Positions 1 through 8,702 of a stretch of 64,000 nt of DNA are shown piece by piece (position 1 is the first letter of the stretch; every line of letters begins with the position of its first letter). The translations under genes and the position numbers were made by a program. This stretch comes from Pelagomonas calceolata (lineage: Eukaryota; Sar; Pelagophyceae; Pelagomonadales; Pelagomonadaceae). The notes under the pieces were generated by a model. It was not told the origin of the DNA and searched no databases. It worked only from the letters and a program-made list of their open reading frames with translations. The stretch lies in NCBI GenBank assembly GCA_918797485.1, contig CAKKNE010000006.1, positions 3,224,001 to 3,288,000 of the forward strand, given 5' to 3'.

Positions 1-565
1 TCCGCATTCTCGACGTGAACGCGCGTCGGGCTGAAAACGCCACCAATGAAGGCGAGATTTGGCTCGGGCCTTCCCAGCCACCGCGTCGGGCATCTCAGAC
101 GGTCCCAGGGGATTCTAGCCCCCCGGACGCCCCAAACGAGCGTATCGGGGCAGCCTAGAGGGAATACAACGATTTTTGTCAATATTGGGCGGCTGCCGGC
201 GCTTTTTGCGCAAGGCGGCCTTAAATAAGCTTTTTGGTCGATAGACACAAAAAGCGCCGGCTGCCAACACCCTCAGACTGCCGAATCGGCCAAAATTGGC
301 CTCTCCAAAACCCGAAAAGCCGTGCGGGTTGGGGCTGTCGAACCTACTAGCCAGGCCGGCGGGGCTCGATTTGGGATTCGGGTCCACAGGGTCTCTCGGC
401 GGCCTATCTACTCGGACAAAGGACCCGAAGACGCGAGGAGGAAGCGACCAGAGACCCGGAGGCCACCGGCAGCCCAACTCCTTCACCAGAAGACCGGGGG
501 CAGCTCTCCCACCCAAGCACAAGCTGTGCTAAGGACCAGGACTAGCCCCCCCCGTCGCAAGCAAA
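1..565. other. Intergenic, no gene supported
   Basis: No open frame here has convincing protein character. The only structure I see is an 18-bp inverted repeat (191-208 against 248-265, one mismatch) around a 39-bp loop, and a GGGGCAGCC motif at 147-155 of the kind scattered through other intergenic stretches in this window. Confidence 0.5.
191..265. repeat. Imperfect inverted repeat (hairpin-capable)
   Basis: The arm GGCTGCCGGCGCTTTTTG at 191-208 pairs with 248-265 with a single mismatch; the loop is 39 bp and AT-rich for this DNA. It lies about 300 bp upstream of the gene at 566. The role is unknown; a terminator for a gene left of the window or a foldback remnant are both possible. Confidence 0.6.
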
Positions 566-1036
566 ATGTCCAGCTTCGCCCTGCCGCGGCGCGCGACGTT
601 GACAAGAAGGCCGCTCGTCGCCGCCGTCGCGGCCGCCGCCCTGTGCCTCGCGCTCGTCGCCGTCGCCGCGACCCACGACGAGGCGAGCGTAGCAAAGCGA
701 CCGGCCCTCGCGCGGCAGCAGTCTGGACCGTTCGGCGACGTTTCTCGGACAATCTGGGCCTCGGACAAGTACCGCGGAGATCTGGGGCGGTCCCTCTTCC
801 TCACTATCTTCGGACCCGGAGTGATAATAGCGGTCCTCGTCGGGGCGCGGTGCCGGGACCCGCCCCGGCGGCGGCGGAAGAACGTGCCCGTCGCGCACGC
901 GAGATACGACGGCGAGGCCGAGGCGGTCGTCGCCGATGCGAGTGATGACGACGAGCTTGATTTATTGCCGGCGGCGCGGCCCGTCCACCGGAACCCCTTC
1001 GGTTCGCCGGGGCGACCACAATCCCGCGAGGTGTAA
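566..1036 (+). CDS. Small two-TM membrane protein, unknown function
   Basis: A 156-aa single-exon frame with an ATG in AAAATGT context. A hydrophobic alanine/leucine/valine segment at about residues 18-35 and a second (LFLTIFGPGVIIAVLVG) at about 76-92 suggest two membrane spans or a signal anchor plus one span. A basic CRDPPRRRRK stretch follows the second span, and then an acidic DASDDDELD patch. The first segment preceded by arginines could also be a signal or plastid-targeting peptide. I do not recognise the family. It is convergent with the minus-strand gene at 1049, with only 12 bp between the stops, which supports both ends. Confidence 0.6.
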   Translation: MSSFALPRRATLTRRPLVAAVAAAALCLALVAVAATHDEASVAKRPALARQQSGPFGDVSRTIWASDKYRGDLGRSLFLTIFGPGVIIAVLVGARCRDPPRRRRKNVPVAHARYDGEAEAVVADASDDDELDLLPAARPVHRNPFGSPGRPQSREV

Positions 1037-1048
1037 CCCTACTTGTGT

Positions 1049-1513
1049 TTAGATCGCGAGCGCGCTGCCCGCCTTGGTGGCGGTGGAGATGAAATACTCC
1101 CGCGAGAACGTCGACGCCGCGAAGGCGTCGCTCGCGCCGGGCGCGACGCCTACCGCCGTGACGCTCGCCAGGCTCTCGACGGGCGCGTTTGTTTTTATGT
1201 GGATGACGTTGTAGTCGCTCTTCGCGCCGTCGATGAGTGCGATTTCCACCGAAGGCAGCGTGCCGTGCTCGTAGAAGACCACTGCCGCGTCGAAGGACTT
1301 CGCTAATTTCACGTATTGACAGATGCCCGTGTAGAAGCGCTTGATCCGCTCGCCCGTACCTCCCGACATTTCTCTTATGAGTTCGCTGCGTCCGCCGTTG
1401 GATTTGTACTTGTATGCTGGCACGGTCTTCCGAGGCTCGAAAAACGCGAACTCGTGCGCCGGCGACCGGCGTTTCACTCCAATGCAGGAAGAGGGTCCCT
1501 TGAGAAGCTGCAC
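1049..1513 (-). CDS. Hypothetical protein, 5' end unresolved
   Basis: A well-composed open frame of 154 codons (conserved-looking stretches such as GERIKRFYTGICQYV and YNVIHIKTNAPVESL) on the minus strand. Its 5' limit is a GTG; the first in-frame ATG is 48 codons further in, so a short upstream exon is likely. A candidate ATG frame (MAKGCYLTF) lies just upstream in another phase. There is no signal peptide or membrane segment. The family is not recognised. It is divergent from the gene starting at 1963, and the shared space contains one copy of the GCTAG..CTAGC promoter-type motif at 1732. Confidence 0.5.
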   Translation of the reverse strand: MQLLKGPSSCIGVKRRSPAHEFAFFEPRKTVPAYKYKSNGGRSELIREMSGGTGERIKRFYTGICQYVKLAKSFDAAVVFYEHGTLPSVEIALIDGAKSDYNVIHIKTNAPVESLASVTAVGVAPGASDAFAASTFSREYFISTATKAGSALAI

Positions 1514-1962
1514 TAAACGTCAGATAACAACCTTTTGCCATGTCTGGTCCGTTTACAAGCGCTAGAGTGGTCAATAAATCACTGGTTGTGAATTGTCGAT
1601 TTTTGACGCGTGTTCCGCCGTGCCGGCTGATTTTCCGCCGATCTTTGGATGTCCCAGGTTCGCCTGGTTCCGCTTATGCCGCCAAGCAACGCCCGCTCGT
1701 CAAGCTTATAGGTCGGCAAAGCAAAGCGAGTGCTAGCGGTGGTAAGACACTAGCAAGTCAGCAGCCGCGGCCAAAAGACAGGATAGAGGGGTGTATCACT
1801 GCATCCGTGATTCAAGTCACCAGGGATCTCTACAGAGACCATCTACGACAGCTGTGACCAAACGCGCTGCGTCGCGTGCGTCAAAAGCGAGCATCTCTGA
1901 AAGCGCCGGCCGCCAGACGCCATCGCAGCCAATTACGCCATCGCCGCGACGCATCTGTGACA
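1514..1962. other. Divergent intergenic region
   Basis: About 450 bp between two divergent genes. It contains the GCTAGCGG..TAAGACACTAGC motif (1732-1754) and, just upstream of the ATG at 1963, the 16-mer ACGCCATCGCCGCGAC (1935-1950) that is also the core of the introner repeats. No other feature seen. Confidence 0.5.
1732..1754 (-). promoter_or_regulatory. GCTAG..CTAGC promoter-type motif, copy 1
   Basis: Near-palindrome GCTAGCGG-n-TAAGACACTAGC in the divergent space, 209 bp upstream of the ATG at 1963. It is the reverse complement of the reference form GCTAGTGTCTTA..GCCGCTAGC seen at 48298. Confidence 0.6.
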
Positions 1963-3042
1963 ATGGCCGCGACGGTAGCCGCCTCCGAAGCAAGACGCGT
2001 CGAAGAGACCCGGGAACTAGCCGCGCAGACCGCGGCCGAGTGGATCGCCGCCCAGCCCGACGCCAAATTAGTGAGGGAGGCCGGCGCCCTCAAGTGCGGC
2101 AAGAAGGGCACGGTGGAAGTCTTAGAGCTACAAAAAGAATACAGGCAGGAGCTCGCCAAGATCACGGACGGCAAGGTGTTAGCCGAATGTTGTTCTCCAT
2201 TAAGACGCGCCGCCTCCAAGGTTTTGGACGACGGCGGCTGCGTTGTGTTGCGAGGCTTCCCTCTTGAGAATGATGCCTCGGTCGCGTGGCGGTGTTTGGC
2301 CATTTCTGAAGCCTTAGGTGAGACGCTGCCGCAATTACCCGATGGGGAAGGCTTGCCGCGGAGGATGGTCTCCTCCTCACCTTTGGGTAACGAGCACCCG
2401 TCGCCCGCTTCGTCCAAAATAGCGAGGATCTTGATCGCGTGCGCGCGGCCTCCGAAGAACAAACAATCACTAAAGGTCGCGACCGCCGAGTGCTTACTAC
2501 GAGGCACGTCGCTCGAAGCGCGGGGCACGCTGCGACGGAACTGCGCCTACGCCTGCGAGTCTTACTCGGACAAGTGGGGCGGCGCCAGAGAAGGGAAGGC
2601 GCCCCTATGTGGTCAAGATGCGAATTACCGCAAAACGCTCAAATACTCGGCGCAACTCAAAGTAAATGTGGACTGGTGCGAGCAGGCGGAGGAGGCGGCC
2701 ATCGACGCCTGTTCGGAGTTGGAGAAGGCCGCGGCATCAGCGGCCTTCCCGTTCGATTTGAGGCAAGGCGACGTCTTGGTTTTTGACGCGTTGCGGTGGC
2801 TCTTCTCGTACGACGCTGCCGCGGATGATCATGATGGCCTCTGCTGGGGTCCTAACGGATGGATGCCGCTGCGAGCATTACCTCCGGACCAACGGAAGGG
2901 CGCGCGCATCGAGCCGTACCTCCTGAAGACGTGGCTCGGGCGGCGCGACTTCGGGGACGTCGTTAATACAGCGGAGATTGAAGATGATGCGGCGTGGCTC
3001 GCGTCGCTGGCTGATCAGACGGCGGGGGTCGCGGTGCAGTAA
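1963..3042 (+). CDS. TauD/clavaminate-synthase-like oxygenase, divergent
   Basis: 359 aa starting at the ATG in ACAATGG context; 29 further in-frame codons upstream look like leader sequence. The N-terminal half contains GGCVVLRGFPLENDA followed by a hydrophobic helix, the usual opening of TauD/TfdA-type Fe(II)/2-oxoglutarate oxygenases. Near the C-terminus FDLRQGDVLVFDALRW sits where the family has its GDxLxFDN..LHGR strand, but the second iron-ligand histidine and the arginine of LHGR are not obvious, so catalytic competence is uncertain. There is no clear targeting peptide. Family assignment is by fold-like motifs only and could be wrong. It is intronless. The promoter-type motif lies at 1732. 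Confidence 0.55.
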   Translation: MAATVAASEARRVEETRELAAQTAAEWIAAQPDAKLVREAGALKCGKKGTVEVLELQKEYRQELAKITDGKVLAECCSPLRRAASKVLDDGGCVVLRGFPLENDASVAWRCLAISEALGETLPQLPDGEGLPRRMVSSSPLGNEHPSPASSKIARILIACARPPKNKQSLKVATAECLLRGTSLEARGTLRRNCAYACESYSDKWGGAREGKAPLCGQDANYRKTLKYSAQLKVNVDWCEQAEEAAIDACSELEKAAASAAFPFDLRQGDVLVFDALRWLFSYDAAADDHDGLCWGPNGWMPLRALPPDQRKGARIEPYLLKTWLGRRDFGDVVNTAEIEDDAAWLASLADQTAGVAVQ

Positions 3043-3515
3043 GGTTTTCGCGAGTTTCTTTTTGTTGCTTTGCTTAGAGCTAGCCCCTTAGCCGCGGGCC
3101 GCCGCGGGGGCTTCGTGACCGTTTGTTGACCCGTGTATCTTTTGGCGCTCGCGTCGATGGCGTAGAGGAACCGCGCCATCGACGCGACGTTGTCCCCACA
3201 GCTGCGCCTGCAGCCCGCCCCAACGTCGGCGTCCGCGCGTCGCGACTCCGAAGCCAGAAAAAAATTGACGGAGCGGTCCCATTGCGTCGGAGGGCTGCCT
3301 GCGGAGGACGATGCGTCCGATACGGGGAGTTGGCCGAGCTGAAAATCTGACCTCATGCCATTTGACGTATTTACGGAGCGCTTTTTACGCGCTATCACGA
3401 GCCCGCACAGCGAACAAAACAGCTGCGCGAGCTGTAGGAGTCAGTAGCTTCAGCCACACGACGCAAAACCGCGTTGCACGGCACTCCTAGGAAGCAGCAC
3501 ACCGACACTCTGACC
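3043..3515. other. Intergenic with a 12-bp perfect inverted repeat
   Basis: Between two plus-strand genes. GCGTCGATGGCG at 3151-3162 and its exact complement at 3174-3185 form a stem with an 11-bp loop. The right arm and following sequence (GCCATCGACGCGACGTTGTC) match the interior of the family-B introner in the ABC transporter gene, so this is probably a decayed introner outside a gene. GGGCTGCC occurs at 3292. No gene seen. Confidence 0.5.
3151..3225. repeat. Intergenic introner-like remnant with stem-loop
   Basis: Perfect 12-bp inverted repeat (3151-3162/3174-3185). The stretch that follows, CGACGTTGTCCCCACAGCTG, parallels the core of the family-B intron at 14640-14778. It indicates that introner-type DNA also sits outside transcribed coding regions. 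Confidence 0.5.
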
Positions 3516-3893
3516 ATGCATCGGCTGCTCGCCGCCCTCTGCGTAAGCGCTGCCGTGGGCCTCGTGCCCAACGCGCCGCAGCGCGCGCCGCTCACGCCGC
3601 GCAAAGGTTTCTTCGACAACGCCTTCAAGAACGAGTCCTTCGACAACAAACCAAACGCGGGCAGCGGCCTCTCCACCCAAAAGAAGACCGTGCCCGTCAA
3701 GATCGGGTCGCGGACGGTCCAGGCCATGCCGGGCCAGCGCATGAAGGACGTCGTCCGCGCCGCGCGGGCGCCCATCAAATTCAACTGCGAGGACGGCCAG
3801 TGCGGGACGTGCGAGTCGAAGGTCGACGGCCGCGTCACGCGCGTCTGCGTGGCGAAGATCCCGGCGCGGGGCTGCACGATCACGCGGAAGTGA
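3516..3893 (+). CDS. Plastid [2Fe-2S] ferredoxin-like protein, copy 1
   Basis: 125 aa from the ATG at 3516 (ACCATGC). Residues 1-16 (MHRLLAALCVSAAVGL) form a signal peptide and are followed by a short transit-type stretch (VPNAPQRAPLTPRK), which fits a plastid behind extra membranes. The C-terminal half has the [2Fe-2S] ferredoxin pattern C-x4-C-x2-C (NCEDGQCGTC) with a fourth cysteine 11 residues on (VTRVC). That last spacing is much shorter than in photosynthetic ferredoxin, so this is a ferredoxin-like electron carrier rather than PetF. The peptide KGFFDNAFKNESFDN before the domain is shared exactly or nearly so with the copy at 4461, so the two are tandem duplicates. Intronless. Confidence 0.75.
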   Translation: MHRLLAALCVSAAVGLVPNAPQRAPLTPRKGFFDNAFKNESFDNKPNAGSGLSTQKKTVPVKIGSRTVQAMPGQRMKDVVRAARAPIKFNCEDGQCGTCESKVDGRVTRVCVAKIPARGCTITRK

Positions 3894-4460
3894 AGCTTGA
3901 CGCCTCGCCGCGGCGGCGGCAGCGTTGGGAGAGTCGGCTTTGTTCTCGCGGCGCTTGCTCTCCCGTAACTAGTATTGTACCGGAATCTCGCGCTGTGCGT
4001 GTGTACTGCGTGTTTTCGAGCAGTTTCGGAGGTCTTCGCACTCACTGGGCCGCTTTCCTACCGGACCGTGGATACGCGGGGGACTCGTCCGAGGACCATT
4101 CCGGGTCGTTCAGGCACGAGTATGAAGCCAGAAGGACGTCTAGAGGGTGCGTTTTGCGTTTACGCGCGCGGAGATGGCCGCACGCGCACCTCGATGCCGA
4201 GGTTGGGCGGCTCTGTTGACGCAGACTCGGTCCTCAGGCATTGTTGGACCCAGCCAGCTCACCAGCAGACAAACCAGACCCCCGCCGCCCGCACCGAGCC
4301 CTGACACTGCTGTTGCACGCAGCGCGTGCCCGCCAAAAGCGCGTTGCCACGACTCAGTGTCTTCAAGCGCAAAAACGCTGGTCTGAGCGCGCCAAAACGC
4401 TGGTCCGAAACCCCAGGGCGAGTACGACGTACCCGCAGCAGCTCCCCAGCAAACCCCAGC
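3894..4460. other. Spacer between tandem ferredoxin-like genes
   Basis: 567 bp. It carries a short tandem direct repeat AAAACGCTGGTC at about 4373 and 4398, just before the second gene copy. It presumably holds the second copy's promoter; no copy of the GCTAG motif and no gene were seen. Confidence 0.5.
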
Positions 4461-4832
4461 ATGCGTCGCGCCGCCCTCGTCGTGATGGCAGCGACCGCCG
4501 CCGCGCTCGTGCCCCCGAACTCGCCGCGACGGCCGCTCACCCCAGTCAATGGCTTCTTCGACAACGCCTTCAAGAACGAGTCCTTCGACAACAAACCCAA
4601 GGCCGGCGGCGCCCCGGCCAAGAAGACCGTGCCCGTGACGATCGGTAGTAGGACGGTCCAGGCGCTCCCGAACCAGCGCCTCAAGGACGTCGTGCGCGCG
4701 GCGCGGGCGCCGATCAAATTTAACTGTGAGAACGGCCAGTGCGGCACCTGCGAGAACCGCGTGGACGGGCGGCTCGCGCGCATCTGCACGATGAGCGTGC
4801 CGGCGCGCGGCTGCAAGATCACGCGCAAGTAA
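4461..4832 (+). CDS. Plastid [2Fe-2S] ferredoxin-like protein, copy 2
   Basis: 123 aa from the ATG at 4461 (AGCATGC). The leader MRRAALVVMAATAAALVPPN is a signal peptide, followed by PRRPLTPVNGFFDN. The cluster motif is NCENGQCGTC then ARIC, the same C-x4-C-x2-C-x11-C spacing as the gene at 3516. The mature parts of the two proteins are nearly collinear (TVP[VK][TK]IGSRTVQA, KDVVRAARAPIKFNC, PARGCxITRK), while leaders and spacers differ. That pattern indicates a tandem duplication with purifying selection on the domain. The likely place of action is the plastid stroma, as a small electron-transfer or cluster-carrier protein. The redox partner is not predictable. Confidence 0.75.
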   Translation: MRRAALVVMAATAAALVPPNSPRRPLTPVNGFFDNAFKNESFDNKPKAGGAPAKKTVPVTIGSRTVQALPNQRLKDVVRAARAPIKFNCENGQCGTCENRVDGRLARICTMSVPARGCKITRK

Positions 4833-4959
4833 CCTATACCTGTTTTAGTTTTCTTCTTCGACGGCGTCGTGGCGGGGGCGGCCCAGCTCTAGCAGGGCGA
4901 ACAAATTAAGTTTTAGTTTCCTTCGACGGCGTGTGGGGGGGGAGAGACTTGAAGGAGGA

Positions 4960-5910
4960 TTAGCTCGAATTTTGGGGCGGAGACGAATCCCGGGAGTGCT
5001 CGCTGGAAACGGGATTCCTCCGCTCGACGGGGAGCGAACGGTGCCGGGTCCGCGGCGGCGGCGGCGGCTCCGTCCGGGGAGGCGGCGCCGCCCACGGGAG
5101 GACCACGGGAGGCGACGCGAGGAACTCGGCGTGGCGCCGCAGCATGGCCGGCAGGCCCGGCACGCCCGCGCCGTGCGACGCCACGACGCCATGGAGTTCC
5201 GCGATGCACGCCTCGTACTGGTCCCGCGGGACGTACAGGTCGAAGCCTAAAGCGTCGAGGAGGACCCGCTCCATCTCGCCGACGCGTTCCGCGGAGACCG
5301 GCCGCTCGCCCGGGAGGACGTGGCCCCAGGCCGTCGCGAAGTCGACGTTCCTCAGGGGCGCGTCGTCGTGGTTCTTCTGGGCGACCATGACGCCGCACAG
5401 TAACAAGCGTTTGCAGTTCCGCGGCGTGATTCGGAGGTGCGGGTGGAACGACAGCATGCGAAGAATGAACATGAACGCCAGCACCGAGCACTCGGGCGTG
5501 TAAAAGCACGTCGCGAATAAGCGAAACAGGAAATCGTGCAGCTCCCCGACGTCGGGCGACGGGGCGGCGCCGGCCGGCGCGGGCACGTCGGGCTCGGCCC
5601 AGAACGCGGCCAGGTGCGCGGGCTCCGCGCCCGGCGGAGGGTTCGTCATGATGTGTTGTAGGAGCATGGCGATGCCGCAGAGCTCCACGGCCTCGCGCGC
5701 CGCGGCGCCGTCGCTCACGGAGTTCGTCCGTGAGCGCGGCGGCGGCGGCGGCGCGTCGCGCATGCACTCGTCGTCTTTGATCTCTCGCTCCCACGCTTGG
5801 TTCGTCTCGTCCCTTCGCGGGCTACCGTTTACCTCCTCCCAGTCGGCGAGGTCAGGTGGGCTACCCAGATCTACATGCCTCGACTCGGCCGGGCTCGGCG
5901 GCGACGTCAT
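4960..5910 (-). CDS. PHO80-type cyclin-domain protein
   Basis: 316 aa with an ATG at 5910. A disordered N-terminus with a polyproline run (DAPPPPPRSRTNS) precedes a cyclin box at about residues 115-245. That box includes FATCFYTPECSVLAFMFILRML, TPRNCKRLLLCGVMVAQKNHDD and VGEMERVLLDALGFDLYV, the typical helices of P/U-type (PHO80-like) cyclins. The C-terminal 70 residues are proline/arginine/serine-rich. The role would be a partner of a PHO85/CDK5-like kinase in nutrient or cell-cycle signalling (inference from the family). No introns. Two near-identical T-rich/GACGGCGT segments just downstream (about 4849-4880 and 4910-4940) may be part of its 3' end. Confidence 0.75.
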   Translation of the reverse strand: MTSPPSPAESRHVDLGSPPDLADWEEVNGSPRRDETNQAWEREIKDDECMRDAPPPPPRSRTNSVSDGAAAREAVELCGIAMLLQHIMTNPPPGAEPAHLAAFWAEPDVPAPAGAAPSPDVGELHDFLFRLFATCFYTPECSVLAFMFILRMLSFHPHLRITPRNCKRLLLCGVMVAQKNHDDAPLRNVDFATAWGHVLPGERPVSAERVGEMERVLLDALGFDLYVPRDQYEACIAELHGVVASHGAGVPGLPAMLRRHAEFLASPPVVLPWAAPPPRTEPPPPPRTRHRSLPVERRNPVSSEHSRDSSPPQNSS

Positions 5911-6595
5911 GCTGGCTGCTCGGCGGCGCTAGGGTTGGCTTGCCGCCGTCGCACCGATCAAGATTAGCCTCTTACGGTCAACACTCCCATCGATGTTTAA
6001 TGCATGTCGTCTGCCGACGGTAACATTGTGGGTGCTTCCGCGGTTCGCGGCCGTTCCGGTGCAGCAGCGAAGTTTGGAGAGCCAGCATTTATATGCGCGG
6101 CGCCGGTGCGCAAGAGAACTAACGCTGACTTGTGACCGACTCCAGCCGCGGCGCCCGCGTAGCAATGAAACGGCTTGTCGGCGACCCTACTTTTCTTGGG
6201 CTGTGTGCGAGCGTTGCAGCTGCAGAGAACGCAGCTGCCGTTCTATTACTGAGCGCGCGCTGAGACCTCGTTTTTGTGCACCACTATGCCAGCGGCGGCA
6301 ACAACTCAGTCCCAACTCGAGTAGGGAGCATCAGGACCACAAGAGTTGATCAAGGATAAGTTGATTAATTTAGCGGGATCGCGGACACACCCGTTGAGCA
6401 CTCGACCCGTCTGCGTGAGGCCAATGACTCGTGGATTGCAATCAAACGGCGCCTAAAGGGCGGGGTGTTCGTGCGCGTGGAGATCGACGGTGGAGCGCGC
6501 TAAGCAAGAACAGGGGCTCCGCCCACTAGTTCTAGCACCGCACCAATAAGAAGCAAGAAGCAAACAAAGCAAAGGAAACACAAGCAAAAACAACA
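5911..6595. other. Intergenic region, nothing firm
   Basis: 685 bp between two minus-strand genes. An open frame on the plus strand (5993-6349) is cysteine/arginine-rich without protein-like composition and I do not support it. The stretch 6548-6597 is A-rich (AAGCAAACAAAGCAAAGGAAAC type) and lies just downstream of the sulfatase stop; it may be its 3' UTR. Confidence 0.45.
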
Positions 6596-8299
6596 TTAGC
6601 CGGCCGCAGCCGCGGCGAGCGCCCGCGCGCAAGACGACGCCAGCATGCGTCCAGAAGCACAGGCCTCCGCGAGGAGCGCCTCCCTTTCTATACCGTCGTC
6701 GTCGCAGTGGGACCGGTCCGTCGATAACGGCGCCCAGGGCCCCAACCGATTACCATTCGCGCGGAACGCGCTCCGCGCCTTTTCGTCCTCATCTCGGGTC
6801 GGCGCGCAGTACAGCGGCTCCGCCGCATGGGCGTGGACGTCGACGAGGCGCTTCGATAGCTCATCAACAATATCGGGGTTCGCAGCACTCAAGTCCACGG
6901 CCTCCGAGGGATCCGCCTCGACGTCGTACAGGTACGTGGCCGCCGCGTCGGCCAACCAATCTAGAGGGGCGCTCTCGGAGGTGCGGTCGTAGACCGGCTC
7001 GCGCTTCACGTTCAGCAGGAGCTTCCAGCGCCCCCTCCTTATGGCCCCCGTCATGCCAGATGAAGACGTGTCGACGTGTATGATCACTTCATCTCTTGGA
7101 GGTGTAGTCAACCCTTTGATCGCGGCCCACTGGTCGACGCCGTCGCCATCTCCATAAGATAGGCCGGCCGCAGATAATATGGTCGGCATCCAGTCGGCCG
7201 CGTGAAACAGGCCCTCGTACGACGACCCCCGCACGTTTTTTGGTATTAACGGTCCTGTTACAAGCGCCCTGGTGCGCACGCCGCCCTCCCAGACGCCGCC
7301 CTTGGCGCCCCGCAACGGATAGTTTGAACCGCCGGCGGCGGCCGCGCCGTTGTCCGCCAACACTACGAACAAAGTGGAGGGCCACAGGGCGTTGTCTTTC
7401 AGGCTCTTCACGACGGAACCGATCTTCGCGTCTTGATGTGAAGCGATGGCTCCAAAAATGCGTCTTCGGCCTTGCAGCCGGTCGTCGTATTGAGCGGAAG
7501 GCGGCTCTAGTAAAGGTTCGTGCGGCGTCGGCAAGGCGTAGTACAGGAACAGCGGTTTTTCAGAAGTGGATGAGATCAATCTTTTAGCTTCGTGCGCGAC
7601 CGCGTCGGCGGCGTACGTTTTGGACTGAGATGACCAGTCCACCACACAATCGCTTTCGCAGACCGGCGGCGCCTCGGCGTAGTGCGAGTACGGATCGACG
7701 AAGCCTCCCAAAAAACCGTAGGCCGAGTCGAAGCCTCGCCGTTCCGGTAAATATTCTGTTGACGAATGCCCGAGGTGCCATTTGCCCGCGAGCGCGGTAG
7801 TATACCCATTGCTGCGGAAGACGTCGGCGAGCGTCTTGACGGACGGATCGAGGCCCCACCGCGACGTCTGGGAGATGACTCCGCGTTGCAAGCCCAGGGA
7901 AGTAGGATGGAGACCGGTGAGCAAAGCGCCTCGCGTCGGCGTGCACTCGGACGCGACGTAGTGCGACGTGAGCTCCACGCCCTCGTCCCGTAAAGCTGAT
8001 AAATGAGGTGCTGCCAGGTCGGACGACGACCACAAATCATCATAACCCGCGTCGTCGAGCACGGTCAGGACGACGTGGGGCTTTTTTGACGCTCGGAGCG
8101 TCGTCCCGCCCGCATTTTGGGGCCTCTGATACGCGACGGCCGCAATCATCAAACACGCGCAGCCGGCCGCGACGAGCGGCGGCAGGAGCCGGCCGCCCGA
8201 ACTTCGGCCCTGGCTGCGCGCGGGCTGCAAGGGCGTCTGTTCATCTAATTCCACGAGGTCGAGGTCGCCGTAGCCGAAGGTCGGGCTGGCGGCCCTCAT
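6596..8299 (-). CDS. Arylsulfatase (type I sulfatase), membrane-anchored
   Basis: 567 aa counted from the first ATG (8299); the open frame extends 16 codons upstream without an ATG. A hydrophobic segment at about residues 42-58 (LLPPLVAAGCACLMIAAVAY) is a signal anchor. The sulfatase domain follows: LTVLDDAGYDD (metal ligands), CTPTRGALLTG with Cys119 as the formylglycine precursor (C-x-P-x-R), GKWHLG, and LADNG (second metal site). This is the arylsulfatase B/N-acetylgalactosamine-4-sulfatase layout. It would hydrolyse sulfate esters, probably from sulfated polysaccharides, in the secretory pathway or at the surface. Pelagophytes are known for many sulfatases. Intronless. It is divergent from the HAD gene at 8703. 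Confidence 0.9.
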   Translation of the reverse strand: MRAASPTFGYGDLDLVELDEQTPLQPARSQGRSSGGRLLPPLVAAGCACLMIAAVAYQRPQNAGGTTLRASKKPHVVLTVLDDAGYDDLWSSSDLAAPHLSALRDEGVELTSHYVASECTPTRGALLTGLHPTSLGLQRGVISQTSRWGLDPSVKTLADVFRSNGYTTALAGKWHLGHSSTEYLPERRGFDSAYGFLGGFVDPYSHYAEAPPVCESDCVVDWSSQSKTYAADAVAHEAKRLISSTSEKPLFLYYALPTPHEPLLEPPSAQYDDRLQGRRRIFGAIASHQDAKIGSVVKSLKDNALWPSTLFVVLADNGAAAAGGSNYPLRGAKGGVWEGGVRTRALVTGPLIPKNVRGSSYEGLFHAADWMPTILSAAGLSYGDGDGVDQWAAIKGLTTPPRDEVIIHVDTSSSGMTGAIRRGRWKLLLNVKREPVYDRTSESAPLDWLADAAATYLYDVEADPSEAVDLSAANPDIVDELSKRLVDVHAHAAEPLYCAPTRDEDEKARSAFRANGNRLGPWAPLSTDRSHCDDDGIEREALLAEACASGRMLASSCARALAAAAAG

Positions 8300-8702
8300 C
8301 GTGACGCGCGGGGCAGCCTCGTATCCCCTCGCGGAGCCAAGGAACACCTCGATGCATCGATGAAAGCGTAGAAATGTGCGGGTTGCCGAGCCAGGGACGG
8401 CTGCTCGCGGCGTGCAGCGAGCGCTGGGGACGCGTCGCGACGCGTGGAGGGGTGCAGGCTCCCCAAAACCCGGGGCCCCTCGAGCTCAGGCTAGCCTGCA
8501 CAGCTGCACAAGCTGCGCGGGAGCTAAGGACAAGTTGGCAAGCTCACAGCTCGTTGTTTTGCCCCAGGATCTCTCCCAACTTACTTGGTTGCAAGGCCAC
8601 GACGGCTGCGCACGCGTAAGGCAAGGAGAGCTTACAAGCTCTCAGGTGACTGCAGCAGCACACGCCGTCGATCACGAACACAGCAAACGCATCGATCGAA
8701 CC
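8300..8702. other. Divergent intergenic region
   Basis: About 400 bp between the sulfatase (-) and HAD (+) starts. AGCTGCACAAGCTGCGCGG-type repeats of GCTGCAC occur near 8500. No copy of the GCTAG motif and no gene seen. Confidence 0.4.

Noticed and set aside
5993-6349. 118-codon plus-strand open frame between cyclin and sulfatase
   Set aside because: Arg/Cys-rich composition typical of random GC-rich frames, no homology-like pattern.
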